Of a stretch of 64,000 nucleotides of DNA, positions 43,850 to 54,842 are shown piece by piece. Within the stretch, counting starts at the first letter, position 1. Each line of letters opens with the position of its first letter. Below the pieces are notes generated by a model. The model saw only the letters and a program-made list of their open reading frames with translations, made no database searches and was not told the DNA's origin. This DNA comes from Pyrrhosoma nymphula (taxonomy: Eukaryota > Arthropoda > Insecta > Odonata > Coenagrionidae), in assembly GCA_963573305.1 (NCBI GenBank), contig OY754329.1, forward strand, positions 61,811,084 through 61,875,083, given 5' to 3'. The position numbers were made by a program, and so were the translations under genes.

Positions 43850-44971
43850 AAGTGCTGTTGTGGACAGGAGATTCTTTCGGACAAGGCCTACGTAAGTCTA
43901 CCCCGGGATCCCACAGACGCCATCATGAGGAAGACTATCGACCTCATCAAGAAGACGGGGATACCAGCCGAGACCGCAAAGAACCTCAGACCTCAAGCAC
44001 CAGTACCTCCAAGACTATATGGATTACCCAAGATCCACAAGACCGACGTACCACTGAGGCCAATAGTGAGTGCCATCAGCTCACCAACCTACAATCTGGC
44101 GAAACATCTTACCGGCATCCTAGCTCAATATGTAGGCACCTGCGAGGATCATATCAAAAATTCAGCAGAGTTTGTTAAAACCCTGGGTGAGATCCATCTA
44201 GAAGAAGGGGATATTTTGGCTAGCCTGGACGCCGTATCCCTATTTACACGGGTTCCTCTTGCTGACACCTTACGCCTCCTGGAAACTAAGTTTGATGCTG
44301 CCACAATAACGTTATTCCGCCATGTGCTTACATCCACCTACTTCCTGTACGACGGACATTACTTCGAGCAAGCCGATGGAGTAGCCATGGGATCTCCACT
44401 CTCCACTGCCATTGCGAACTTCTTCATGGAAGATTTTGAGGAAAAGGCGCTCAACTAGGCCCCACTACGCCCGAAGCACTTCTACCGTTACGTAGACGAC
44501 ACATTTGTGGTTTGGCCACACGGAAGGGACGCCCTCGATCAATTCCTAAGACATATGAACAGGCAACATCCGAACATCTCCTTCACGATGGAACTGGAAA
44601 AAGACGGCCAACTACCTTTTCTCGACATCTTAATCCAGTGGAAGAGTAACGGCACGATCGGACACAGTGTGTACCGCAAGCCCACACACACGGACCTATA
44701 TCTGAACGGAAATAGCCATCACCATCCCGCCCAGCGACGAGCAGTGCTTAATACACTATTCCACCGAGCCAGGGCTATTTCCGACAAAAACAGTTTACCA
44801 AGCGAACTGAGTCACCTGAGATCAACCTTCCTCCAAAACGGATACAATGGACGTGACATTTCATTGTTCCTGAAAAGGGCCTTCAATCCACGGGAGCGTA
44901 CCACGGAGGAGGAGAAGGAAAAACCATTAGCAAGAGCCCGCTCTGAAAAGACATCGACTATTTTTTCTTAA
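43850..44971 (+). pseudogene. Penelope-like reverse transcriptase, copy 1, one in-frame stop
   Basis: The ORF shows the PLE reverse-transcriptase motifs: LYGLPKIHK, PLRPIVSAISSPTYNLAK, motif A DILASLDAVSLFTRVP, motif B' ADGVAMGSPLSTAIANFFM and the catalytic YRYVDDTFVVW. A single TAG (44456-44458) splits an otherwise open frame just before the YVDD motif. Upstream, LSDKAYVSLPRDPTD is the recognisable N-terminal part; further 5' it decays. The frame ends near 44971 before any GIY-YIG endonuclease, so the copy is truncated at both sides. Penelope-like elements copy RNA into telomeric or open DNA ends using this enzyme. Confidence 0.88.
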
Positions 44972-45119
44972 CCATTTCGAAGAACGGAGAGAAGTGTTCG
45001 AAAAAATGTTTTGAAAATATTAACTCCAAAGGTCTCCCACAACATTCTTAATTATTAATTTAAGAATCAAGTGAGGCCTAAGTTTCCTCGTGGCCCTGAG
45101 ATCTCGATTTTACACTTTT

Positions 45120-45262
45120 TTATCTGTCCTTTGATATTCCCGTGACTGAGTCATCAGAGGTTACAGAAAACCCATGTCTGAAACTGGGCTCAAACCCACG
45201 ATCTTTTGGTCGTAAGGGTTGGAGGTACTACGAATCTGACTGAGCCTACTGTCCTGTTTTAA
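45120..45262 (-). repeat. tRNA-derived SINE fragment
   Basis: On the minus strand TAGGCTCAGTCAG fits a pol III A box. About 45 nt later GGGTTTGAGCCC fits a B box, with a tRNA-like spacing and a pairing anticodon-arm-like segment between them. The acceptor stem is absent, so this is a SINE or tRNA pseudogene rather than a tRNA. Confidence 0.55.
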
Positions 45263-46165
45263 TTTTATACGTTCAATATATCGCATATAAGAATATTTGC
45301 ATCCACCATGATGCGAAATAAACACTTTGTACTGTTGTACATACTTTTATTTAATCGACCCAATTATTTCCACGCCTATATTGTCATTCTTGTGATACAA
45401 TGGGCCATGACGCTTTGGCCAGGTTCCTTGGTCGGTACAAAGTGTTTCTTTTGCAACAAGATGGCCTTCGCCGCAAAGTAAATTCTGACTCTATCAATGT
45501 AAAATCGATAGGGCACGGATTGTAGTTAAGTGACTTTCAATATCCGCTGCACGAGGGAAAGAACCTATAGCGCTGCAGGTTTTCCGGGAACGAAAATTCT
45601 TATTTGACCAGTTTATCGCCGTCTTATCTCAAACGTCGGCTTGCTGAAGCGACTGCGAAGGAAGCGACCACTGACGTAAGAAACAGACGGCGCTTCCCCA
45701 TTTTCCGGAATGCGAGGTGGAGAGGAAACAAAGGCTTGCGTTATCTTATTTCAAGTTACATTCACGGCGCCCAGGTAATGAGACCCAGGAGCCTTATGAA
45801 GATGATTTGTAATTGCGAAGGACAATGGAAGACAAATGTTTTATTCAAAGGATCCCACATCGAATAAAATTTTCAACATTATACGACGTCGCCCGCAAAG
45901 CTCTGCTCTTTCCGTTGCCATTAATATTAGCATATCCACATTGCATTCCTTGCAATAACTATATTTTCTATTTAAAATACAGTTAAAAGTAAGTTAATTC
46001 ATCTCTCACACAAACATGCCACAATCAACCCTTCTATTTAAATAATCAACAATGTATGGACGCGCTATTGAATGATAATTTAATGTCTTTATGCCCCTCT
46101 TTTCCCTTAGTAATGCCACTCAAATAGTAAACTCTTCCCCGTGCGGCGACTCTTAATTCACTTAA
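45263..46165. other. Intergenic, nothing recognised
   Basis: A short open stretch at 45604-45867 has no recognisable motif. No other structure was seen. Confidence 0.5.
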
Positions 46166-46460
46166 CCGTACTAGCCGAGTGGTTAGAGCGGTCAGCTATT
46201 GACTGGAGGGTCCAGGAGGTCTGGGCTGAAATTCCGGTCGATTTCATAGGGAAACTTCGTACTAACCCTAACTAACTGCTGGCCCTAAGATGTGTGATTT
46301 TCTTTGTGCCCGAAGACGCCAATTGGGGATTCGCAGGTGGTACCAGGAAAGGTAATGGCCCCCCTACCCTGATGGGCGCGTTTCTCCCGCCACTGGGCTT
46401 AGGAAGAAGTTGAATCCTCTTTAACATGGCTTTAAGCTTAGAATGAGGTTACACTTCCAT
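46166..46460 (+). repeat. tRNA-derived SINE
   Basis: TAGCCGAGTGGTTAGAGCGG (from 46172) is an excellent pol III A box, and GGGCTGAAATTCC (46223-46235) is a usable B box. The body continues with GATTCGCAGGTGG and later sequence. This arrangement is that of a tRNA-derived SINE. The exact right end is uncertain. Confidence 0.75.
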
Positions 46461-48372
46461 ACCTTCGACGAACAAACACATCTACGGGTTGAAAACCAAC
46501 GTTTTCTTTTTTTTAGTAACGACTGATCAAGAAGAAGAAAAATAATTAAGAGCGTGAATATTATTTTTAAACCGATGCCTGCTCAGCTATTTGGGTAAAA
46601 TAGTCTCTTGACTAGTAGGGGTAAACGCTATGCTGGAGCCTTTTTTTAAACTTAATTTGTGGAGGATGATGTAAGTTTCTTGTCTGATATGAATATATCT
46701 TGCCACCCAGTGGCAAGTTTTCCATTATTTTACCTCAGTTCACTTCGGTGGTAGAAAATGCGAGTACTACTTACTACTCGTAAGTCGCATTCTTGGAAAA
46801 TTATTGAACAACTTCCTCGGCCGCGAAAAGATTCCTGTAGTGCGATCAGAACCTTCAGAATACCTACCATATTTGTTATTAATATAATATCAGAAAAATC
46901 AACTGGAAAGAGTAACTTTTATGTAAACCATTCATCTCAGGTTTGATAAAACAATTTGGCACCACTATTTACGGAAAATAAAATATATGCCTACGTTCAT
47001 TGTAGTGCAATTGGTGCAATACTAACCACTGTGAGTTCTTTTTGAAAATTTTTACCGTTTTGGAAGTACCGATATTTTATACTGAACAGTTAGAAATTGA
47101 AACACGCAAAAATCGAAGGAATTGTTCAAGCTGAAGAAGAAGAAGACATGAATTTTATACCATAGGCTTATTAAGGCGCGTTTATATGCACACACAGTGG
47201 TGAAACGCGCACCACACTGCGGCATAATTTTTAGCGTACTAGCAAACAACGAAACAGATTAGTGAAGTGTGTCGTACCGCCTGGACAGACTGTGGTCGAA
47301 TACTCAATATTTTGTTTTAAGTTGTTCGCTGAAAATTTTGACGAATTTCAAACTTGAAAAGACTCAATTTCGAACTTCAATTAAAATCTTGTTTAGGGAT
47401 TTCATCATTTCAGTCATAGAAATCGGGTGAATCTAAAAAAATTTAAATCAAACGACTTGAAAGGGAATTTGCAACTAAATCGGTTGTCGAGGTCACGTTA
47501 TGCCATACCCCTTCCTTTAATTCACCTCTACCTACGTTACGAAAATTTTGTCGACGGTAACAAAGTCCACCGTATCGTCCAGGGCGCCTCTTGCTTACAC
47601 TTTGCGAGGAGAATTCCTGAACAAGCATATCACATTGGAAGGTGATACAGTAGTCCAGCTTCCCACCAGAAGGTCCTCCATGGTTTTCCCACCTCTCTCC
47701 CGTCGGTAATCCGTGCTTGGGTGTTTCGCCTGCATTTCACCGAAGGCTCGTGCACTGTGTGGAAATCGTCAATGAAAACAACCCACCAAGGTGACGAGCG
47801 CAAGTCTCGTAACTCGAGCCGAACGAACAAACTGCTTACAACTTTAAGTTCATTCATCCTGCTCAAGTAACTAGAATGCGACGTTCTAACAACTGGTGGA
47901 TTGGATGGGTTCGCAGTGGCAGGAAGGCGATGTGGTTATACGATCTACTTTCCATGCGAAGCACCGAATAACTGAGTGCAAGAGTCTTGGCTGGCTAGCT
48001 CGGCAGTTTTGAACGGGGAAAAAACTTGAGAATGTGATGCGCGAGATACTGCATTAATTGCACGCTCATTTAATCACAATAATTTCGAGACTCGTCGGGT
48101 TATCAGTCAAAGCAAACAGGCACACAATGAGCTACTACTACTATCTAATGTTTAAACCGTTATACCTGTCCCGCCTCCCTCCCCGCACGAAATTTATGCG
48201 CGCTGCATCTGTTTTGTGTTGGCACTGCGATAAAAAGAAGAGCAATCTCGGGGAGACAATGCGAGAAGAGGCTCGAAGAAGGCCGTAAATGTGCCGTCTT
48301 TGCCGGTGACGTAACCTCTCCCAGTGTTCAAACACTCCGCTTTGCTACTCCCCATGTCACGCGCTGGAATTT
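46461..48372. other. Intergenic, nothing recognised
   Basis: Several ORFs of 60-80 codons have no family motif. The GC content rises between 47600 and 48400, which may mark unidentified mobile DNA. Confidence 0.5.
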
Positions 48373-50986
48373 TCTAGAGGCCCTCTATTAGGAGAGGTTG
48401 GCCAAGTGAAAGGCAGGCGCCATATTTCGGACGACGGGCCACGGATTTTAGATGGCCGCTTATGGGCGTACGGAGTAAGATGGGCAATATTAGCGAATTT
48501 TCTCCATGTCATTCCATTGTAATGGCTTATAATATATCTACAGATATATGATATAAGTTTGAAAATAAAAAAATGACAATTTTGCATAAACTCGGCCGCG
48601 ATTGGCAATAATAATCTGACGGGGCACGCCCACTACGTTACCGCTTATAGGCGTACGGTGTAATATGGGCATTATTAGCGAATTTTCTCAATGTCATTCC
48701 ATTGTAATGGCTTATAAAACATCTACAGATATATGAAGTTAGTTCGAAAATAAAAAATTGACCGTTCTACATTAACTCGGCCAATGGTAATAACATATTG
48801 GTGAAGGATACGGACCCGAAATGGGCGCTGCCCGGTCTGCACAATAACAAAAAGCTGTTATTACTTATTGCCGGATAAGTCCCATTTACACATATTGTAT
48901 CCGGGGATAGCATAAAGGATTTCCCGGCAACATAAAAAATAATCGGAAACTTTTACACTGCAATGAAATAATGCTGTAAGAACTGTGACTTTTGAAAATG
49001 TGCACTGCCATCATATCATAGATACAATGGGCTGAAGACAGCGTACGAGTGCAGCGATAATCAATAATAAACAAATACCTTCAAATAAGAGTTACATATC
49101 GAATTAATGAACCCATTTCCATAAAAAGTTATTGAATATAGCTAAAGGATTGCCTACGATTGGCAGCGCATCGCAAAACCCATATCATCATGCTTTACAA
49201 ACCACTCATTGACATATGGGGGACAGACTTGCACCACCACTGCTCATTCAATCCTTTGATTGGTTCACTGCAGCTCTCAATGTGCCAGTCTAATGCTAGT
49301 TTCCTCACTTTTCCATTATTGCCGTTAAGACTTGCTACGTAGACCTCACTTTAAAAGTCCCCACCCCGAAATAATATGTCAAAGGAGGTACAAAAACAGA
49401 AAATAATTCAAGATTATGCAGTGCCTTCCTACAAACCTCGAAAACTTCATCTTATAACTTGTCTTTATCTAAATAAAAGTCGAGGGCACGTTCATCCCGA
49501 AAGAAGAACCTGATGACAGCAATAGATAACAAAAGGGTCAAATTGCAATAACTTAGTGGCAATGAATATAACAAAACAGGCTTGGGCTAATGACATCTTT
49601 AATGACTCAAAGCAGAAACATCACTTCTCCGTGATAGCTAAAATACCACACATTCGAACACACCATGATTTAAGAAACTGTGGAGAGTACAGGAAAAGGA
49701 AGTAGGTACAACAACATAAAAATACCCATACAATAGCAATTCTTCTAGGGATTATCCTTCCTCTATTGCTTATTAATACTCTTGGCAGCTATGAAGAAGG
49801 TGGTGGACACATGGCTCCATCCGCACCATAATAGGAGTCCAGAAATAACTGAATTTGAAAAGAAATATCTTACAGTTAGCACAAAGAAAATAAATGAATA
49901 TCGGGATTCTGGTTAACCTTAATGTCGAAGGAAACATGCCTATAAATATTAAGTCAGCGAAACGGCATTAAATATGGTCATAACGTTATGCAATATGGGT
50001 CATAGAGATGGATGGTTTTTCCAATGTTCACAACGACAGTTTATTAAAACGAGGAATGAAAAATACGTAAGTACGGACAATAAATGGTTTTGAAGTAGAT
50101 TACTGACCTCGTGAAGCATATGCACGTGCCTTTATTGAAAATTACATATGTGAAAGTTACAAACTCCATCATTCCCACACCCATTATCAATGGAAGAAAA
50201 CACGTTACCTTATCCCTTAATAAGTACACGTCCATTAAATCAATTCCGGTATCGTGAAACAATTATAATCAAATGTTTACATGATTGTATTTCCTCATCG
50301 ATCATCATAGAAAGGAAATAACGGGGTGATTCTCTCGAGGCTGTGAAGTACTTGGGCGTTCTAAATACGAGGTATGATTTCCCGTAATCACGCTTATTAC
50401 TCGGAAAATAATAAATTAATATGATAACAAACGTTTAAACTGAAATGCATAAATAATTACCCTTATTCATCGATTGCAAATGGGGAAAAATAGAGCGGAA
50501 TGAGTCACGGTGACCGTCAACCACTGATGTCCTGGCCGCGCCGTCTCAGTTCTCACCAATCACATATATTACTTGGCAAATAACAAACTAAGGGATCCAC
50601 AAACACAAAACAATCGAAAATATTCGGGTTATGTATTGCTTTCCACCACAAAATTGAAAATTACCTGGATGTTACGGATCGTATTCCAAGCGCAGCATTT
50701 AACATAGCATAATACTACGGAAAATCCAGTGAAAACTCATTTTAAACCGTTAAATCGATACAGCAGTCTTAGCGCTAATGATTTCAGCAAAAAAATTGTC
50801 GTACTTACCTTTACAGTGACATAGAATTGCAAAATTACAATCACCTTCCCTTCACTTCCATGTAATCCAAGTCAATCTTTTGCGAATTATGGCGTCCAGT
50901 CTCAGAGTGCATTCTGGGTAAAAAGCGCCAGCCAGTAAAAAATTAGCGGACACTTGGCCAACCTCTCCTAATAGAGGGCCTCTAGA
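48373..50986. mobile_element. 2.6-kb interval bounded by a 36-bp perfect inverted repeat
   Basis: 48373-48408 (starting TCTAGAGGCCCTCTATTAGG) is exactly inverse to 50951-50986. Translated on the minus strand, the right copy gives NSRGPLLGEVGQV inside a 95-codon open stretch (50852-51139). The interval has no transposase. It is either a non-autonomous transposon or two oppositely oriented copies of one repeat. Confidence 0.6.
48448..48790 (+). repeat. Tandem duplication, unit about 190 bp
   Basis: The segment beginning CCGCTTATGGGCGTACGG (about 48449) is repeated from about 48641 as CCGCTTATAGGCGTACGG. Both continue through TTAGCGAATTTTCTC, ATGTCATTCCATTGTAATGG and CATCTACAGATATATGA-type sequence. 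The copies are diverged by point changes. Confidence 0.85.
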
Positions 50987-51769
50987 ATTTTCGAAACGTG
51001 GAAGAAGGCAAGCACGCAGCCAGACATTTTTTGGGACAACCACAATGGGAATCCCATTGTTAGGATACGCGAGAAAATCAAGGAGCCCCAAACTTTTACT
51101 TCTTATCCACAAACTTGAAGGCCTGTTTACACGAAGCATGTACCCTTGCGGATGAAGGTATCACGGATCTTGGTAGTATTTGATTTCATGGAACACATAG
51201 TCGGAGAGGAAATCTTACTAGGGTGGTGGGAACAAGGAAACGAGGGTCCCTCGAGAGGTCCCCAAGGAACATCTTCGATTCTTCTCCCCGACCTAATACT
51301 AAATCTGCTTCAACTTTCCTGACCTCAAACTCTCCACTCCAAGTTCTGTAATACTTATGGATGCACGAACACTAGCGAGAGCTTAGAATAATGCATGATC
51401 AATTGTATAGGCCTGTGTTCTCGCATTCGCGCGAGTTGACGTGTTAAAACGTTGCGATAAATTACATACTTTTTTTTACGTATCTTTCGTGGAACTTGAA
51501 AAAAGCTCAACTCAAAGTGATCTATCTCCTTGGTCTGGCCACATGGCCTCATTGATTGAGATGTTTATGTGTATCTCCCACGTAAATAGTTGTGCAACTG
51601 ACATCATGATGCTACCTGTAACTAAAGCGAAACTGCCGTCCCCTAAATCATTTTTACGCTAGAGGTAGGTACCCATAAAACTAATCTTTTAGATCAAGAA
51701 ATGGTCGCCATTCAAGACAGACTAGCAATACGAGCTTAAAAACTAGTAGTGGACGTTGGCTCGAGTCTT

Positions 51770-51986
51770 AAGGCCGTTTTACACGATGAAAGATTTTGTA
51801 CAAACGAATGTACGTGAGATTGTACGTTTGTCTCGACGAAATTAGAACATGTTCTATTTTACATTCAGGCATTGAGACATTCACACAAGCGTTCATACAA
51901 TTTGCCGCTTTACACGATACATTTTGCCTCATGCAAGAGTTCACGGAAGAGTTTGTACAAACAAATGTACCGTGTAAAACGGCCTT
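51770..51986. mobile_element. MITE with AAGGCCGTTTTACACG ends, 217 bp
   Basis: AAGGCCGTTTTACACG (51770-51785) is perfectly inverted at 51971-51986. The arms continue to pair through TTGTACAAACRAATGTA. An internal GCTTTACACGATACATTTTG matches the interior of the MITE at 36670-36887. No clean target duplication could be fixed, although TTA-like bases adjoin both ends. Confidence 0.85.
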
Positions 51987-52488
51987 TAGAAATAAGTAAG
52001 GGATCAAATTTTACTCTGCAGCAATACGTTCGAATGTCGCTGATAAATTCTGATCCATTTGCCGAGCACATATTCATTCTTTCATCAATTTTATTCGTTC
52101 TTCTAAAAGCCAAAATATTGCGATGGGTAACATAAACTTGTGAAAAAGTAAATATTAGCGGACCCTTTTATCCTCCAATAAATGCGCTGAAACACATTGA
52201 ATTACACTTGAAACCTTTATTTTAGCAACATTTATCGACTATTATCATACTATGCTGATACTTATACCCAAAAGGTGAATGAGGAAGCCCTAAGAACTTA
52301 TTGTTAGCCGCCTTAAAATGGTTGGTAGATCGGGTAGCCTACGTTTTCATATTTCTGTGTGAAGATCTTCCATGATTACGTGTTAAATCCGCCTTCTTAC
52401 TGTTCTGCGGAAAAAATAGGTTTTATACAAAAAATAGTTTGTTCTGATTCAATGCATCTGCGAATTATGTACATCGATTAGCATCGTT

Positions 52489-52677
52489 ATCATATCGTCC
52501 AACCTAAGTATGCTACAATAGCTTTTCTCCCGTTTTCCCGAATAGCTCATGTGGTGCACTTCTCTGAAGCCGTATAATAGTTTTGAAGTTATACGGCTTC
52601 AGAGAAGTGCACCACATGAGCTATTCGGGAAAACGGGAGAAAAGTTATTGTAGCTTACTTAGGCTGGACGAAATGAT
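52489..52677. repeat. Long near-perfect hairpin, 89-bp arms, 11-nt loop
   Basis: The left arm 52489-52577 pairs with 52589-52677 with only about four mismatches over 89 bp, and the loop is 52578-52588. The arms contain no ORF of note. It could be a foldback mobile element, a recent inverted duplication, or an RNA hairpin source of small RNAs. Confidence 0.9.
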
Positions 52678-52879
52678 TCCAATGTCCAGTAGTAGTTCCA
52701 ATGCCTTCAGTGGCGGGAGCTTATTAAAGCAAGAGCGGAGGCGAGAGTAGTGTTAAGTTAAAACTCAGCGTATTATAAGGCTCATATTCTAAATACTCAT
52801 TTTTGTCATAATTATGATGTAATGAATTTTCAATTAATACATTATCGTTTTCCCCCATTATAATGCCTGTGATGAACTT

Positions 52880-53170
52880 TTATGATGAACTGCTCCAGGA
52901 TTTCTAGCTATGTCTGCCCCGAGCGGTACTACTTCGCGGCGAAATCTTTGGCATGAAAAAATTTTAAAACACTTTTTTTTTAAGATAAAGTGGAGTATTA
53001 CATATTCCCTGGTATAACTCGTGACAAGCATTAGCGATTTATGCTAATGCATAATTAGTCGTAGTTACACTAACTCTAGGGTATAGTGTAATGCATGTTG
53101 GTGATTACTCACCCCCTGCCACACACCCCTGATGTGGCTTGCAGGGTATTTTGTAGATGTAGATAACTCT
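52880..53170 (+). repeat. Probable non-LTR (RTE-type) 3' end
   Basis: It ends with CCCTGATGTGGCTTGCAGGG and TATTTTGTAGATGTAGATAAC. A short TGTAGA repeat tail after a GGCTTGC(A/G)GGGTA phrase is common at the 3' end of RTE-like LINEs in insects. No coding part was seen, so the call is tentative. Confidence 0.4.
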
Positions 53171-53309
53171 TGCAATCAATTACAAAAACAGATCGAGGAC
53201 TTTCTATATTATCCATATAGCTTCAACGACCAAAAGAAATAGTATTTGATAGTATGGTAAATGATTTTGCTATTTAATGTAAGAAAGCTACATTTATAAT
53301 TTGAATTAA

Positions 53310-53720
53310 TAAATAATACCGCGCCGCGCCCTGACTTCCCTCCTGATGGCGCCCTTACTTCCTTATGTCATTCCACCTAAAGCCCCCCTACCACGCCATG
53401 AGCCACTATACCGCCCCCTCCCTTACCAAAATCCGCCCCCTCCCATACCAAAACCACCACCTACCTCCCCTAACCATTCTGGATTATATATTTTTAACCT
53501 TAGGTACTGAAAGTTGCATTAATTGTGGCTGATGATGCCACAAGTCGGCGAAACGCGTTCTACCAAGTGAAAATAAATTTTTATGAAAATTACTACATTT
53601 ATTCTTTAAGTATGGATGCTAAACACTTCTACGAAGTGAAGCCTGAAACAATAGAGTATAATATGAAATCAATTATTTTACTTCGACCTTCGTTTTTAAA
53701 TTATGTCAAAATCGGTTTGA
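53310..53720 (+). mobile_element. Penelope-like element terminal segment (pLTR-like), 5'-truncated copy
   Basis: A C-rich tract (53330-53480), a hammerhead-like motif (53525-53564), an AATAAA (53571) and a short ORF start MDAKHFYEVKPETIEY (ATG at 53612) follow one another. The same order occurs at the end of PLE copy 2 (56170-56720): C-rich tract, hammerhead-like motif, AATAAA, and MEFYKVTPENVEF. The shared arrangement suggests both are terminal repeats of one PLE family. Confidence 0.6.
53525..53564 (+). ncRNA. Candidate hammerhead ribozyme in a PLE terminal repeat
   Basis: CTGATGA (53529-53535) is followed by a short stem II (GCC with GGC around a 7-nt loop) and then GAAAC (53550-53554). 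Immediately after GAA is the palindrome ACGCGT, which would act as a dimer-type stem III. One more T as position 17 then precedes CTAC, which pairs with GTGG just upstream of CTGATGA as stem I. All conserved core positions are present. Hammerheads with tiny palindromic stem III are known from Penelope-like elements. Confidence 0.62.
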
Positions 53721-54598
53721 TGTGTGTACATTATGTATTTCCCCAAGGAAGGGTGGTAATTGACAGACCGCCCCGGGCGGCTCAAACTGTAGCTACGCCT
53801 CTGGGAGTGAGGAAATTACTGCTCTTGACGAAATGGCATTGTGAAGTAGTCAGCGTAGTACTTATATACTTCAACAGTGATTATGACATTGATGAAAGTA
53901 ACAAAGATGTTCATGATATTATCATTTTCGTCCGAAAATGGGAAATGCAAGTATGTCGATAACTCACTTTCCCAGGATTACGACTGGTTGCGAGATGTAC
54001 AAAAGTAAAGAGGACCATGGAATTCGATAACACGTGGCATGTATTCAGTGTAGCGTTTCCCTCATCTTGAGCGAGCGGGGATGGAACTTCCTCGGAGGTT
54101 ATATTCCACATGAGAGTGATTCATGGGAAATTAAACTGATCAGACTGTGACGGGTGATATACGACACACGTGACACTAGAGCGTTCGAATTTGTTTTGGT
54201 GAATTATTTCGCTTTCTTCGGGGGTTCTTATCGGGTTAAAGTCTCACCGAGAGTACCTCCTAACCAAGAGCTCCTCACTCTTGCTTCATTCCCCCGAAAG
54301 ATCTTCGTATTTATTGAAACAAAGCAGGTTTTGGTGTGTAATTAGAAAAAATATTTAAGTAAAGTAAGCCATTATATGGAGTATAAGTCTCAAAATAGTA
54401 ATACATTTGAAAGGTCAGTAACATAGCATTTCACGAATAGGAGAAAACTGACCAATTCTCTTTTCGGGGAAGATGAAAGATACAGTCAGGTACGGAGATT
54501 TGAAAATTGGCATGTGAGGGTGAGGAAAATATAAGATGATTGGAAATTCTTCTGACATGTATGGTTGTTGTCAACTTGTAAAAATCCCTCCCATGTTG

Positions 54599-54842
54599 CT
54601 ATAGTTTCGAAATGGGATGCAATACTTCTACATCTACAATGGAACTACTCGCTGGAACTTCTAAGTCCGAATCTTCGCCGATTTCGCGGTAGATGACCGC
54701 ATCATCTCCAAATAATCTAAGGTTACCACTAACTCGAGAACTTTGGTAATTTATATGAATGATGAATAAAAGGTTTTTCACGTCGAAGGACACTAAGGTG
54801 TGTTTAGACGACAGGAGCTCTCTCTGGTTAAGTACAGGGCAC
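54599..54842 (-). pseudogene. Antisense chimera: PLE RT fragment joined to non-LTR RT-like fragment
   Basis: On the minus strand, 54842-54770 repeats the plus-strand PLE segment 54961-55034 (about 95% identical), encoding LNQRELLSSKHTLVSFDVKN. In the same frame it continues into SRVSGNLRLFGDDAVIYREI, which resembles the YADD-type catalytic block of a jockey/RTE-like reverse transcriptase. The junction joins two unrelated element types. Confidence 0.55.

Noticed and set aside
45170..45255. Functional tRNA gene on the minus strand
   Set aside because: Only the pol III promoter boxes are convincing; a full cloverleaf with paired acceptor stem is not formed.
46166..46240. Functional tRNA gene
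   Set aside because: The A and B boxes are good, but the acceptor stem does not pair and the sequence continues into a SINE body.
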